DNA of 64,000 bases, taken from assembly GCA_963742535.1 (NCBI GenBank), contig CAVUMC010000002.1, positions 2,108,001-2,172,000 of the forward strand, written 5' to 3'. A model generated the notes under the pieces. The model saw only the letters and a program-made list of their open reading frames with translations. It made no database searches and was not told the DNA's origin. Each line of letters begins with the position of its first letter. Within the stretch, counting starts at the first letter, position 1. The stretch is from VRUE01 sp963742535. Its GTDB lineage: Bacteria > Actinomycetota > Thermoleophilia > Solirubrobacterales > 70-9. The translations under genes and the position numbers were made by a program. Of this stretch, positions 35,062 through 44,060 are shown piece by piece.

Positions 35062-35476
35062 GTTCGACGCCCCCGTCCTCGGCGACCGTCCAGTGCGGGT
35101 TGTGGGCGACCTCCCAGGGGTGGCCGTCGGGGTCGATGAAGACGGCGCTGTATCCGCCCCAGAAGGTCTCGGCGGGCTCGCGGCTGATTTCTGCACCCGC
35201 CCGCCGCGCCTCCTCGATCGTCGCGTCGACCTCGGCCGGCGAGCCGAAGTTGAGCGCGAGGGTGACCCCGCCCCAGCCGCCGCCGTCCTCGACGTAGCTG
35301 TCCTCGGCCAGCCGCGCCCGGTCCCAGAGGGAGAGGACCATGCCGCCGCCCAGCTGGAAGAAGACGACGTCGTCGTCCGGGCCGGCGCCGGTGCTCCAGC
35401 CGAGCGCTTCGTAGAAGCGGCGCGCCCGCCCAAGGTCACCCGTACCGAGGGTGACCAGGCTGACGCGCTGCTTCAC
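35051..35476 (-). CDS. VOC-family (glyoxalase-like) protein
   Basis: The 141-residue protein has two beta-alpha-beta-beta-beta repeats: VTLGTGDLGRARRFYEALGW at the start of the first, and SAVFIDPDGHPWEVAHNPHW in the second, where Asp-Pro-Asp-Gly-His and Glu contribute metal or substrate contacts. VOC proteins include glyoxalase I, dioxygenases and antibiotic-binding proteins; none can be singled out. It is translationally linked to the downstream GNAT gene by overlap. Confidence 0.88.
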   Translation of the reverse strand: MKQRVSLVTLGTGDLGRARRFYEALGWSTGAGPDDDVVFFQLGGGMVLSLWDRARLAEDSYVEDGGGWGGVTLALNFGSPAEVDATIEEARRAGAEISREPAETFWGGYSAVFIDPDGHPWEVAHNPHWTVAEDGGVELGK

Positions 35477-35482
35477 GATCTC

Positions 35483-36007
35483 TCAGGCAGTAGGGCCAGC
35501 GGGCGGCGGCGGGTCGCCGGCTGCTGGTTGTCCCGTCTGCGGCTGCTCGGGCAGCGACGGCGGCATCGCGTCGGTGGGAGCGGGTGGGGCGAGTTCGCCT
35601 TCGACCGGATCGGCCTCGGCCTGCCAGACCTTGTTCAGCTCGGACTGGATGTAGCCCCAGAGTGCCGGGGAGAGCAGCACGTAGAGCAGGATCGCGATCC
35701 AGCCGTTGAGCGGGGTCTGCCCGGCGACCTTGGAGGCACCCATGACGCGCTTGGTCCCGCGCCAGTAGGTGACCAGCGCCGGGATGACGATGATCCCGCC
35801 GGGGAAGAGCGCCAGCACCGAGTTGGTCGGGTTCTGGCCGAGGTCATAGCCCTTGGCCTTGCCGTAATCGCGCAGCTCGCGGTTGATTCGGTACCACCAG
35901 ACCAAGTGGTAAATCCCGAACGTGACGAACGGCAGCAGCGCCGCCGCCCAGGGACTGCGGATCTTCACATTGTCCCCGGTCTCCCGGATCTGCATTTCGT
36001 AAGCCAA
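35483..36007 (-). CDS. DUF4234 membrane protein
   Basis: The 174-residue protein has hydrophobic helices near residues 22-40 (PWAAALLPFVTFGIYHLVWWYRINRE), 62-84 and 104-130, then a proline-rich cytosolic tail of about 40 residues. The GIYHLVWWYRINRELRDYG segment is characteristic of DUF4234. The TTG at 36007 is preceded by a well-placed AGAGAGG; an ATG four codons downstream is the alternative. Function unknown. It lies 6 bases upstream of the VOC gene, so a three-gene unit is likely. Confidence 0.8.
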   Translation of the reverse strand: MAYEMQIRETGDNVKIRSPWAAALLPFVTFGIYHLVWWYRINRELRDYGKAKGYDLGQNPTNSVLALFPGGIIVIPALVTYWRGTKRVMGASKVAGQTPLNGWIAILLYVLLSPALWGYIQSELNKVWQAEADPVEGELAPPAPTDAMPPSLPEQPQTGQPAAGDPPPPAGPTA

Positions 36008-36112
36008 TTTGAACCTCTCTCTCCCCGCCGCTGACTGGACGGGAAAGACCCTAACCCACACACCAGGGGAAATCACCTGCGTGGTGGACTGTTTTCCGAA
36101 TCGAGGGTCGGG

Positions 36113-36547
36113 TTAGGCCGCGGCGATCGCGGCGAGGTCCTTGGGGCGGAGGAGCGCCTGCACGGTGTTGCCGTCGACGATCGCAAGGCCGCCCTTGCGC
36201 AGCTTGACGTTGGCGCCGGTGAGGCGGGCGACCTCGCCGGAGAAGTCGGGCTCGTGGCCGACCAGCAGCACGTCACCGCGCCCGGCGGCGAGGGCCAGCG
36301 AGTCGAAGGTGCCTTCGCGCAGGTCCTCAGTTATCTCCGGCTCGAGGCCCAGCGCCTCGCAGGCGAGTCGGGCAGTGTCCGCGGCGCGCACCTTCGGGCT
36401 GGTAAGGCAGGTGTTGATCGTGGCGCTGAGGGATCGCAGCGCCTCCCCGGCCGCGCGGGCCTGCCGCTCCCCCTTCGGCGTCAGCCGTCGCGCCGCATCG
36501 TCGCCGGTGCCTTCCTCCGCGTCGCCGTGCCGAAGCAGGTAGATCAC
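36113..36547 (-). CDS. sixA: SixA-like phosphohistidine phosphatase
   Basis: The 144-residue enzyme of the histidine phosphatase superfamily starts MIYLLRHGDAEEG, with the nucleophile His in RHG at residue 7, Arg in LTSPKVRAADTARL near 55, and the second His in LLVGHEPDFSG near 97. SixA removes phosphate from phosphohistidine in phosphotransfer proteins; related proteins act on other phosphates. It lacks the large lid of phosphoglycerate mutases. It is divergent from the GH114 gene. Confidence 0.85.
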   Translation of the reverse strand: MIYLLRHGDAEEGTGDDAARRLTPKGERQARAAGEALRSLSATINTCLTSPKVRAADTARLACEALGLEPEITEDLREGTFDSLALAAGRGDVLLVGHEPDFSGEVARLTGANVKLRKGGLAIVDGNTVQALLRPKDLAAIAAA

Positions 36548-36593
36548 CAGCCGATCCTACGAGCTCGCGGGTGCCGGCTTCTATCCTCGTCGG

Positions 36594-37385
36594 GTGGGAC
36601 TTCGCCGACTCATCGCCTTGGCTGTTGGGTTCTGCGCTCTGCAGGCCGCGCTCTTCTGTGGTCCCGCGAGCGCCCGCTGGCAGCCCACACCGACGACCGC
36701 CCCCTGGCAATGGCAGCTCCAGGGCAAGATCGACACCGGCGTCGCCGCTTCCGTCTACGACGTCGACGGATTCGAAACGCCGGCGATGGTCGTGCAGCGA
36801 CTGCACCAGCTTGGGCGACACGTCATCTGTTACCTCGACGTCGGCAGTTGGGAGAACTATCGACCCGACGCCGATGCCTTCCCTCGCTCGGTAATCGGCC
36901 GACGCTACGAAGGTTTCCCCGACGAGCGCTGGCTCGACGTCCGCCGCTTCCACCTCTTCGCCAAAGCTCTGGAACACCGCTTCGACATCTGCGCCCGCAA
37001 GGGCTTTGACGCGGTTGAGCCCGACAACGTGGCCGGCTGGGAAAACAAGACCGGCTTCCCGATCAGCGCTGCCGCCCAGTTGCGCTTCAACCGCTGGGTG
37101 GCGAGAGAGGTGCACGCGCGGGGAATGTCAATTGCCTTGAAGAACGACCCGCGGCAGGTCAAGCCACTGCTTGGGGTCTTCGACTTCGCGATCGTTGAGG
37201 AGTGCTTCGAATACGACGAATGCAAGCTCTACGAGCCCTTCGTGAAAGCAGGGAAGGCAGTCTTCGAGGCCGAGTACGAACTAGAACCGACCGATTACTG
37301 CACTGCCGCGGCGGCACTCAACTTCAGCGCGATCCGCAAGTCCTACGACCTCTTCGCCAAACCCTGGCGGCCGTGCCCTAGCTGA
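36594..37385 (+). CDS. Secreted GH114-like endo-alpha-1,4-polygalactosaminidase
   Basis: The 263-residue protein has a signal peptide (residues 1-28, ending near ASA) and a TIM-barrel-like domain typical of GH114: WQWQLQGKIDT at the N-terminus, HVICYLDVGSWENYRPD, RRYEGFPDERWLDVR, DAVEPDNVAGWENKTGF and IVEECFEYDEC. These residues (Asp and Glu in DVGSWE and EPDN) are the likely active site. Known members cut galactosamine-containing exopolysaccharides. It lies near other envelope-active enzymes (Amidase_2 at 37409). Confidence 0.88.
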   Translation: MGLRRLIALAVGFCALQAALFCGPASARWQPTPTTAPWQWQLQGKIDTGVAASVYDVDGFETPAMVVQRLHQLGRHVICYLDVGSWENYRPDADAFPRSVIGRRYEGFPDERWLDVRRFHLFAKALEHRFDICARKGFDAVEPDNVAGWENKTGFPISAAAQLRFNRWVAREVHARGMSIALKNDPRQVKPLLGVFDFAIVEECFEYDECKLYEPFVKAGKAVFEAEYELEPTDYCTAAAALNFSAIRKSYDLFAKPWRPCPS

Positions 37386-37408
37386 CTCCGCTGGTGGGGG
37401 CTGTCGGC

Positions 37409-38095
37409 TCAGCAGCCACCAAGATGGCGCAGGCGCTTGCGGTAGGTCTGCATCGACCGATGACGCCAATCGCCGTGGGTCTGGGTGCGCAGACTCGCGA
37501 CCCGCTCGCGGTGGTAGGGAGAGGAGAGGCTCTCAGCGTGCCCAATCACGTTGCGCAGCTTGATGTGGAAGCGGCAACGCAGGTAGCGCGTCAACCGCAG
37601 CGAGGCCCGCATCTGCCGCTGGTTGCCCAGTATTTCCGCGTCGCTGAACCCCGTGTGCTCGATCCCAATCGACGTCCAGTTCAGCCCCACCGTATGCCGG
37701 CAGCGAATCCGCAACGAGACCAGCCGGTAGATCCGCCCCGATCCCGAGATGACGAAGTGAGCACACGTATTCGGCAGCTCATGCAGCTCCGAGTCCGGAT
37801 GATCGGGAGCGAACGTGTTGAACACCGCCGCCGCACTCCCCGTTTCCGCCCAGTGCTCAACGATCACCCGCGGGTGCCTCAACCGCCAAGTGTCTTCCCC
37901 ATAGTGCCGCTCCGAATACCGAGCCATCTCCCGCTTCCGCTTCGGCCCGAACGGGATCAGGTGACGCACGACGTGCGGACGCGGGACTCCCGTTTGCTGT
38001 GACCCGGAGGACTTTTCTACCTCGGGGCTCACCGCCAAACAGGTGACGGTGAGACAAAGCAGGGTCAACAGAGTTAGGTTCCGGCTTCGGGTCAC
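37409..38095 (-). CDS. Secreted N-acetylmuramoyl-L-alanine amidase (Amidase_2/PGRP fold)
   Basis: The 228-residue protein has a signal peptide (about 1-22) and a zinc amidase domain: His in IVEHWAETGSAAAVF (about 80), the strand CAHFVISGSGRIYRLV, His in SIGIEHTGFS (about 147) and His in VIGHAESLSSPYHRE (about 190). It would cut the lactyl-amide bond between MurNAc and L-Ala in peptidoglycan. The GTG start overlaps the stop of the four-helix membrane protein gene (GTGA), so the two are coupled. Cell-wall remodelling or attack on other bacteria are both possible roles. Confidence 0.85.
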   Translation of the reverse strand: MTRSRNLTLLTLLCLTVTCLAVSPEVEKSSGSQQTGVPRPHVVRHLIPFGPKRKREMARYSERHYGEDTWRLRHPRVIVEHWAETGSAAAVFNTFAPDHPDSELHELPNTCAHFVISGSGRIYRLVSLRIRCRHTVGLNWTSIGIEHTGFSDAEILGNQRQMRASLRLTRYLRCRFHIKLRNVIGHAESLSSPYHRERVASLRTQTHGDWRHRSMQTYRKRLRHLGGC

Positions 38096-38793
38096 CCGGT
38101 TCCCTGTAAGGGTTTATTGAAGAGGCCCTGTCGGATTAGACGCTCAAAGGTTTGGTGCTCGACCTCTCCGCCCTTCGAGGCCTTCTGACCTTCGGCGAAG
38201 AGGTCCCCTGAGATCCAGACTAGTCGCTTGTCCTCCAGACCCTGCTGATCCAGCTTTTCTCCTGCGATCCTGGGCGTAAGCAACATATGCATGTACGAAT
38301 AAAGCGCTGAAGCGGCCGCCAGGACAGTACCTGCGACGTAGGCCACTCGAATCAGTGTGTCGTCGTTGAAGGCGACGACGGTTGCGACCGCGGTCGCTCC
38401 CAAAACCACGACTCCCAGAAGTACCTGGAGGAACCGCATGCTGTTCGCGAGTGGTTTGACCTGTCGGATCTGGGCAACCGCTGTCTCGTATATGAGCCCC
38501 TTGGCGCCGAGCTGGTGGTTGACCAGATCCTCAAGGCGCTGACGGGCTCCTCCTAGAACAGTCAGATCCGCGTACTGCTGGAACATGTACGAGAGGAGGA
38601 GAAGAAGCAGGGCGGGAAGCGGCAGCAGTACATCGGGCGTCCCGGCCGCAACACCTACCGAACCCGCGATTGCCGCGACTGAGAAGAAGAGTGCCACCAC
38701 TCGCTCGACCGCATTTCTCCCCGTCTGGTTGACGTGGAAGAAGGCGATTGCCTCTTCTCGGCGAGTTTGGGCTTGCTGATCCTCGATCGACAT
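38092..38793 (-). CDS. Four-helix membrane protein, unknown
   Basis: The 233-residue protein has a charged N-terminus, helices near 33-52 and 55-75, a middle cytosolic segment (DLTVLGGARQRLEDLVNHQL) and helices near 118-140 and 147-168, then a soluble C-terminal 60 residues. The layout resembles membrane proteins seen next to defence and signalling genes, but I cannot name the family. It is coupled by GTGA to the peptidoglycan amidase gene downstream and lies next to the nuclease/PLD/CHAT group. Confidence 0.65.
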   Translation of the reverse strand: MSIEDQQAQTRREEAIAFFHVNQTGRNAVERVVALFFSVAAIAGSVGVAAGTPDVLLPLPALLLLLLSYMFQQYADLTVLGGARQRLEDLVNHQLGAKGLIYETAVAQIRQVKPLANSMRFLQVLLGVVVLGATAVATVVAFNDDTLIRVAYVAGTVLAAASALYSYMHMLLTPRIAGEKLDQQGLEDKRLVWISGDLFAEGQKASKGGEVEHQTFERLIRQGLFNKPLQGTG

Positions 38794-38819
38794 GCCCGTA
38801 GTTCTACATCGCCCTTGGC

Positions 38820-39245
38820 CTACAGGTTGCGGACCCGTCGCCCGATCTCGTTGTCGATCGGGTAGCCGGCTGCCTCCCAGAAGTTTCCGGCGACCTCGTC
38901 GTCAACCGCGACCAGTGCGGTGACGCGTCGGACGCCGCATTCGTGCAAGTACTCCTCGCCCGCCCGTGTCAACGCCAGGGCAATGCCCTCGCGCCGGTGG
39001 CTCTTCCGGACCGCGAGCCGATACATGTTCCCCCGCCATCCATCCCAGGCGGCAATCAGTGCACCGACGATCTCGTCCTCTCGTTCAGCAACCAAGAGCA
39101 CGGCTGGTGAGTCAGCAATCAAGCGCTCGATGTCATCGAGCCGATCGGGCGTACTCGCGTGCCCACTGCGGGCTTCATCCCACAGCTCCAAAACTTCCGG
39201 CGCGTCGGCCTGCTCGCACCGCCGAACTTTGACCACACCGTTCAA
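38820..39245 (-). CDS. GNAT-family N-acetyltransferase
   Basis: The 141-residue single-domain acetyltransferase has the N-terminal VRRCEQADAPEVLELWDEA strand and helix, and the acetyl-CoA-binding motif LAVRKSHRREGIALALTRAGEEYL (about 78-101), with FWEAAGYP near the end. Target unknown. The start is TTG at 39245 or GTG three codons later. It is 26 bases from the four-helix membrane protein gene. Confidence 0.85.
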   Translation of the reverse strand: MNGVVKVRRCEQADAPEVLELWDEARSGHASTPDRLDDIERLIADSPAVLLVAEREDEIVGALIAAWDGWRGNMYRLAVRKSHRREGIALALTRAGEEYLHECGVRRVTALVAVDDEVAGNFWEAAGYPIDNEIGRRVRNL

Positions 39246-39291
39246 GCGAGGAGCATAATCCTTGCCTCAGTTCCCCTCGCTGGTTGGGACT

Positions 39292-39786
39292 TCAATCGTC
39301 CTGTCTGGCCGCTGCCTCGCGCAGCTTCTCGGTGATGTCGCGGCCGCGATCAAGTAGGCCGTCATTGGCGATCACCCTTTTGCCGGAGACCCATTTGTCT
39401 TCGCGGGATGCCCCTTCGAGCTCGAAGACCTTGATCCGGGTCGCTCGGCGGACGTCGTAATGACGACCGAAGAGGACGATGACGGCGTCGTCGAAGTCCC
39501 ATGAACGAAACGAGGAGAGCTGCCGCTCGCCGGATTTCTCGGGATCACTGAGGGTCCTGGCCTTGATCTGGATCCTCTTGTTGCGCACGATCAGGTCGGC
39601 GCTCTTGTTGGAGTTCGGCTGCAGTTTGCCTCCGAGCGCCCGCTGCACCAGCCACTCGGCGTAGTCGCCGGTGGGTGCGTTGGCACTACGAATGACTTCG
39701 CGCTTGTGGAGTTCCTCGAGTACCTGTCTATAGATGCCGAGGAGATCGGAGATCCCGCGATTGTCGAGCTTTAGTTTGTTTGTCAT
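39292..39786 (-). CDS. PD-(D/E)XK-like nuclease domain protein
   Basis: This 164-residue protein has an N-terminal helical part (MTNKLKLDNRGISDLLGIYRQ), the segment GDYAEWLVQRALGG near residues 40-53, then SADLIVRNKRIQIKART (about 62-78). The Asp followed by a Gln-x-Lys pair on the next strand is the core of PD-(D/E)XK endonucleases, with the Glu in DYAEWL as a further metal ligand. The rest has strands such as DDAVIVLFGRHY. A DNA-cleaving role is therefore likely but not proved. I prefer the ATG at 39786; a GTG at 39840 is possible but leaves only 16 bases to the divergent PLD-like gene. Confidence 0.65.
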   Translation of the reverse strand: MTNKLKLDNRGISDLLGIYRQVLEELHKREVIRSANAPTGDYAEWLVQRALGGKLQPNSNKSADLIVRNKRIQIKARTLSDPEKSGERQLSSFRSWDFDDAVIVLFGRHYDVRRATRIKVFELEGASREDKWVSGKRVIANDGLLDRGRDITEKLREAAARQDD

Positions 39787-39856
39787 CTGTCCGGTGCTGA
39801 GGATCTCATCGCGCGCTAACTTAATTGCTCTTGGCGTCACCGTGGAATAGCTTCAT

Positions 39857-40861
39857 GTGGATATGGCGACGGGAGACGCTGGTGAACTGGTTACCTACGC
39901 CCGTACCGAGCTGCTGGCGCGGATTGGGAGTGCCGAGCAGCGGGTCTGGCTCGCGAGCCCCTTCCTGAGCAAGCCAGTCGCCGAGGAGATCGTCACTGCG
40001 GTTGAGGGGTCCTCTGCGAGTGAGCGACGCCTTTTGACCGCACTGGTCGCGAGCAGTGTGCAAACGCGCGTTCTCGACCCGGCCGCGCTTGAGGTCCTGC
40101 TCGACTCTGACTTCGAGCTTTGCAGCGTTCCCAACCTGCACGCCAAGCTTAGCCTGACTGATACGCGTTGGGGACTAGTTGGCTCCGGCAACCTGACCAA
40201 CGCCGGGCTCGGCAGTGAAGGTCACGCTAACGTCGAGCTCGGCGTGGTTCTCGACGCGGAACAGATCGCCAGCGCGGCGGAGCTCTTCACTCGTTGGTGG
40301 GATGGCGCCGATCCGATTGGTGCCGACCTCATCACCGAGTACGCGGCGTTGCCGCGGCTGAAACGGCCGCCTGGTCAACCTGGCCACTATGGCACCCCGA
40401 TCGAGGTTGGCTTGTCACAGAGTCTTGAGGGGATCTTGGCTGAGGACAAATTGACCGCGCTTGGTCGCGGTTACTGGGTCAAGTCCAACTATCAGCGCCA
40501 CGATGACCGGACCTGGTGGAAACGAGGTTGGATCAGCGACTGGCGACAGGCCTCCTATGCGATCGGCGACCTCATCGTTCTCTATTTGAGCGCCAAGGAC
40601 GGTGGTCCCGCGACCTGCCCCGCTGTGGTCAGGGTGACCGAGCCTTCCCAACTTGCCGGGGAGTGGATTGCCGCGCATGGCGATCCTGAGGCGGCGCAAC
40701 AGTGGCCATACCGAACGATGACCAAGGTGGTCGGAGAAGTGCCGATCGAATTGGGCGCCAAGCTCGAAGAGTTCGGTCTGAGCGGACAGAGCCTGCAGGG
40801 CGATTATTGCAGTATCACCCGGTCACAGTTCGAGGAAGCGCTGCGCGCGATGGGGATCTGA
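39857..40861 (+). CDS. Phospholipase D-like nuclease with C-terminal PUA/EVE-like region
   Basis: The 334-residue protein has an N-terminal PLD-fold domain with one HKD-type motif: His95-x-Lys97-x4-Asp102 (HAKLSLTD) followed by Gly-Ser-Gly-Asn at 109-112. A single motif means it must dimerise, as in PLD-type nucleases. The C-terminal region (about 195-334), with LTALGRGYWVKSNYQRH, GDLIVLYLSAKDGG and ACPAVVRVTEP-like strands, resembles PUA/EVE-type modified-base readers; that call is tentative. Divergent from the PD-(D/E)XK-like gene, upstream of the CHAT gene by 82 bases. Confidence 0.7.
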   Translation: MDMATGDAGELVTYARTELLARIGSAEQRVWLASPFLSKPVAEEIVTAVEGSSASERRLLTALVASSVQTRVLDPAALEVLLDSDFELCSVPNLHAKLSLTDTRWGLVGSGNLTNAGLGSEGHANVELGVVLDAEQIASAAELFTRWWDGADPIGADLITEYAALPRLKRPPGQPGHYGTPIEVGLSQSLEGILAEDKLTALGRGYWVKSNYQRHDDRTWWKRGWISDWRQASYAIGDLIVLYLSAKDGGPATCPAVVRVTEPSQLAGEWIAAHGDPEAAQQWPYRTMTKVVGEVPIELGAKLEEFGLSGQSLQGDYCSITRSQFEEALRAMGI

Positions 40862-40943
40862 GGAGACTTACCGTCTGGTTCAAGAGATGACTTGGGTCAA
40901 CCACCGGCGGCCATCATTGGGGCGCGAGTAATTTAGGTGCGGA

Positions 40944-43900
40944 ATGGGCAAGGGCGCGCGGCTACGCGCTGAACGTCGAGCGAGTCAGGACGTTGCAGAG
41001 AGTCTGGAGCTACTGCTCGAAACCGTCTCGGAAGCGGGCGGCGCGGCTGACATCGCCGAGCTCGTGCAGGAGCGCCCCGAGTTGTTTTCCTCCGAGGTTC
41101 TCGAGTACATCGAATTCGCCCAGGACCTACCCCACGTGGCGCCGTATCTACGGCCGATCGGCCTGCTTGTGCGGCTCGCTCCGGAGGACCCCAAGCGCGC
41201 GTGGATCGCTTACGTGGAGGCACGCGATCTACTCCAAGACGCCCTGACGGCGCTCGAGCCTAAGTCTGCGGAGTTGGAATCCCTGTTGGAGGAGAGCCTC
41301 TACAACGAGGCGATCGAGGCCGGGGAGCGGCTGCTGGCTCAGGCCGTAGCCGATGGCCTTGGCTTCCTTGCGGTTCAGACGCATGAGCGCCTAATCAGCG
41401 CCTACCGCTATGCGGAGGCGGGGGACCGGGCCGAGAACATCGACAAGGCAATCGATCATGCAAGCGAGGTCGTCCAAGCGACTCCAGCACCCGACCGGGC
41501 GGGCGCGATGATGAATTTTGCCGTTCTGATCGACATGCGCTTGAAGGGCGACCCGGCTGAGAATTTTGAGATCGGCGTTGGGGTGCTTCGAGACGCTCTT
41601 AAGGAAGCCAGGCGGGCAGGTGATCCGATGACGACCGCTGCGGTCGAGATGAACCTGGCTCGGACGCTCCAGGTGCGTCAGCGTGGGGAGAAAGTTGACA
41701 ACCTGCTCGAGGCTCGCGACCTCTGCCGACGCTCGCTGGTCTATCGAACGCTCGAGCGTGACCCGATCGATTGGGCCTACAGCATGCTGAACCTCGGGGG
41801 GATCGAGAACGATCTGATTCCACTGGAGGCAGCGACTGTTGGTGATGCAGAACGTCCCCTTCTCGAGTTGATTGACGCCGGCGAGCAGATCGCAGAAAAA
41901 TGGCTTATTGGTTTTGCTCATTCGTCGCTCGGAGCAGTGCATCGAGATGAGGCTCGGCGGATTCAGCGCGCCGCCGAACGGATCTCTGTAGGTCCGGGCC
42001 GCCCCGCACCGCCAACAGGAGAGGAGACAAGGCGGCTCGGGCTCGCGCGTGAACACCTAGAAAAAGGCCTCAAGTTCCTCGACGTGGCTCGCAATCGCGA
42101 CGTGGTAGGCCGCGCCTTGGCGGACCTGGCCGAAGTGGCTGATCACTTTGAGGCCGAGGAGGAAGCGATTGCCCTCTATCGGGTTGCAATCAACCACGTC
42201 GATCCCCGACTCGAACCTCAGCTCGCGCGCGACGCAGCGGGACGGCTTGGGCACTTGTTGGCAGGCCATGGCGAGTGGAGCGAGGCCGCCGCCGCTTTCG
42301 CCAAGGCGGTCGAAGGGGCCGAGTTCGCTTTCCACGCTCGCTTTGCAACCTCCGACCGGATCGAGGAGGGAGAGCGATCCGGCAACCTTTCGCGTTGGGC
42401 GGCATTCGCCATCGCCCGCAGCGGTGACCCCGAGAAGGCACTACTCGTTCTCGAGAACGGCCGCACACGGGAATTGCGCCGACGCCTCGGCGTCGGCGAA
42501 GGTGAGCTCGAGCAGCTGCCCAGAGCGGCCCGCGAGGACTACGAAACAGCACAGGCGAGCCTTGCTGCGCTGCCGCTCGGCGCCGACTCTCATGAGGCTG
42601 CTTATGAATTGCAGAAAGTGATCGCCGCGATTCGAGAAATTCCAGGGCAGCGGGACTTTGGGACTGGCTTGGCCCTTGCCGATATTTCTGGTGCGGTCGA
42701 CGAGGACTGGCCGCTTCTTTTCGTCAACCCGAGCCCCTACGGAACCATGCTGCTTGTCGCTCGGCACGCAGAGGACGAAGTGCAGTTGAAGACCCGGTTC
42801 CTCGACAGGCCGATCGCTTACGAGGTGCTCATGCACACGGCGCTGGGGGACTACGAGAAGCTCTTCCGAGAACCGGAGAGCGTCGGACCCCCGGCTGGTT
42901 ATCTGGCGGCTCTCTCGAACCCCGAGGCCGACCCTGACCATCTTGATCGCGCGCTCGCCTACCTAACGGCAACCCTTGGAGAGTCCCTGGCAAAACCGAT
43001 TGCCGACTTCCTCGCCGAGACCGGCGCGCGAAGAGCGACCTTGGTGCTCTGTGGGCCGTTGGCTTTTTCGCCCGTGCACGCGTTCCGGTGGGTGGAGAAT
43101 GGGAAGGAGGTCGCGCTTCTCGAGCGCTTCGAGTTGCGCAGCGCGCCTTCGGCGACTCTCCAAGGGGCCTGCATCAAGCGCGCGGCGGAGCGCGGTGGCC
43201 GCGCGGTCTCGCTCGCAGCATTGGGTGACCCCGACCTAGGCGACCCAGCATTGGACCTCCCAGCAGCGGGCGCCGAGGTGAGCGAAATTGCGATGCTCTT
43301 CGACGAGGACTCCAGGGAATGCGCGTATCGCGCCGAGGCGACCAGCATGTTTATGGAGCGCAACGCGCCAACCGCCTCTCACGTGCACCTCGCCTGCCAC
43401 GGTAGTGGGTCTCACTTCGCATCCGGTGACACCGAAGAACCCCGCATCTATCTCGCCGACCGCGAGGTGACGGGAGCAGAGCTGGTGACCCTCGGCCTCT
43501 CCGCCGACCTCACCGTCATTTCGGCATGCGAGACGGCTGTATCTTCGCTTGGCTTCCAGACTCATGAGGCCCTGTCATTGGGAGCCGCATTTCTCGCCGC
43601 CGGTAGCTCGGTCGCCGTCGCCAGCCTGTGGACTGTCGATGACATTGCCACCGCGATGCTGATGGCTCGCTTCTACAGAGCGATGTTCGAGTCGGGTTCC
43701 TCGCCCGCGTCTGCACTCCGCTCGGCCCAGCTCTGGCTTCGCGACCTCGACGAAGCGGAAGAGCGAGAGTTTCTGGGTGCGCACCCTGAGATCGAAGATG
43801 CCTTTCGCAAGCGTGAGCAGGCTGGCGATCGGCCCGGGAGGCGACACATGGCTGGCATGGCGGTGGGTCCGGGGGGACCGGCGGCGGACAAGCCCTACGC

Positions 43901-43946
43901 TTCCCCCGAGTTCTGGGCTCCGTTTGTCTGTTTCGGTGCTGGCTAG
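40944..43946 (+). CDS. TPR-CHAT caspase-like protease
   Basis: The 1000-residue protein has a long helical N-terminus with repeated TPR-like helices (about 60-560) and a C-terminal CHAT domain (about 650-1000). The catalytic dyad is visible: His819 in HLACHGSGS and Cys862 in VISACETAV, with GAAFLAAGSSVAVASLWTVDD after it as usual for CHAT proteins. CHAT proteases cut partner proteins and take part in several bacterial immune and death systems. No membrane helix or signal peptide. It sits beside two nuclease-like genes, and the gene order suggests a common system; this is inference. Confidence 0.88.
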   Translation: MGKGARLRAERRASQDVAESLELLLETVSEAGGAADIAELVQERPELFSSEVLEYIEFAQDLPHVAPYLRPIGLLVRLAPEDPKRAWIAYVEARDLLQDALTALEPKSAELESLLEESLYNEAIEAGERLLAQAVADGLGFLAVQTHERLISAYRYAEAGDRAENIDKAIDHASEVVQATPAPDRAGAMMNFAVLIDMRLKGDPAENFEIGVGVLRDALKEARRAGDPMTTAAVEMNLARTLQVRQRGEKVDNLLEARDLCRRSLVYRTLERDPIDWAYSMLNLGGIENDLIPLEAATVGDAERPLLELIDAGEQIAEKWLIGFAHSSLGAVHRDEARRIQRAAERISVGPGRPAPPTGEETRRLGLAREHLEKGLKFLDVARNRDVVGRALADLAEVADHFEAEEEAIALYRVAINHVDPRLEPQLARDAAGRLGHLLAGHGEWSEAAAAFAKAVEGAEFAFHARFATSDRIEEGERSGNLSRWAAFAIARSGDPEKALLVLENGRTRELRRRLGVGEGELEQLPRAAREDYETAQASLAALPLGADSHEAAYELQKVIAAIREIPGQRDFGTGLALADISGAVDEDWPLLFVNPSPYGTMLLVARHAEDEVQLKTRFLDRPIAYEVLMHTALGDYEKLFREPESVGPPAGYLAALSNPEADPDHLDRALAYLTATLGESLAKPIADFLAETGARRATLVLCGPLAFSPVHAFRWVENGKEVALLERFELRSAPSATLQGACIKRAAERGGRAVSLAALGDPDLGDPALDLPAAGAEVSEIAMLFDEDSRECAYRAEATSMFMERNAPTASHVHLACHGSGSHFASGDTEEPRIYLADREVTGAELVTLGLSADLTVISACETAVSSLGFQTHEALSLGAAFLAAGSSVAVASLWTVDDIATAMLMARFYRAMFESGSSPASALRSAQLWLRDLDEAEEREFLGAHPEIEDAFRKREQAGDRPGRRHMAGMAVGPGGPAADKPYASPEFWAPFVCFGAG

Positions 43947-44060
43947 TCGAGCGCTCGACCGATCGCGAGACCTGAGCGACTGGGTTGCCCTCAGTGGCGC
44001 GTTCCTCTCAGTCCTTCGCGGAGCAGCTCAAGCAGTAAAACAGCGAGAAAATTTAGCGTC

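Noticed and set aside
43946..43959. GTCGAGCGCTCGAC palindrome after the CHAT gene as a terminator.
   Set aside because: It has no loop and no T-run; could be chance in GC-rich DNA.
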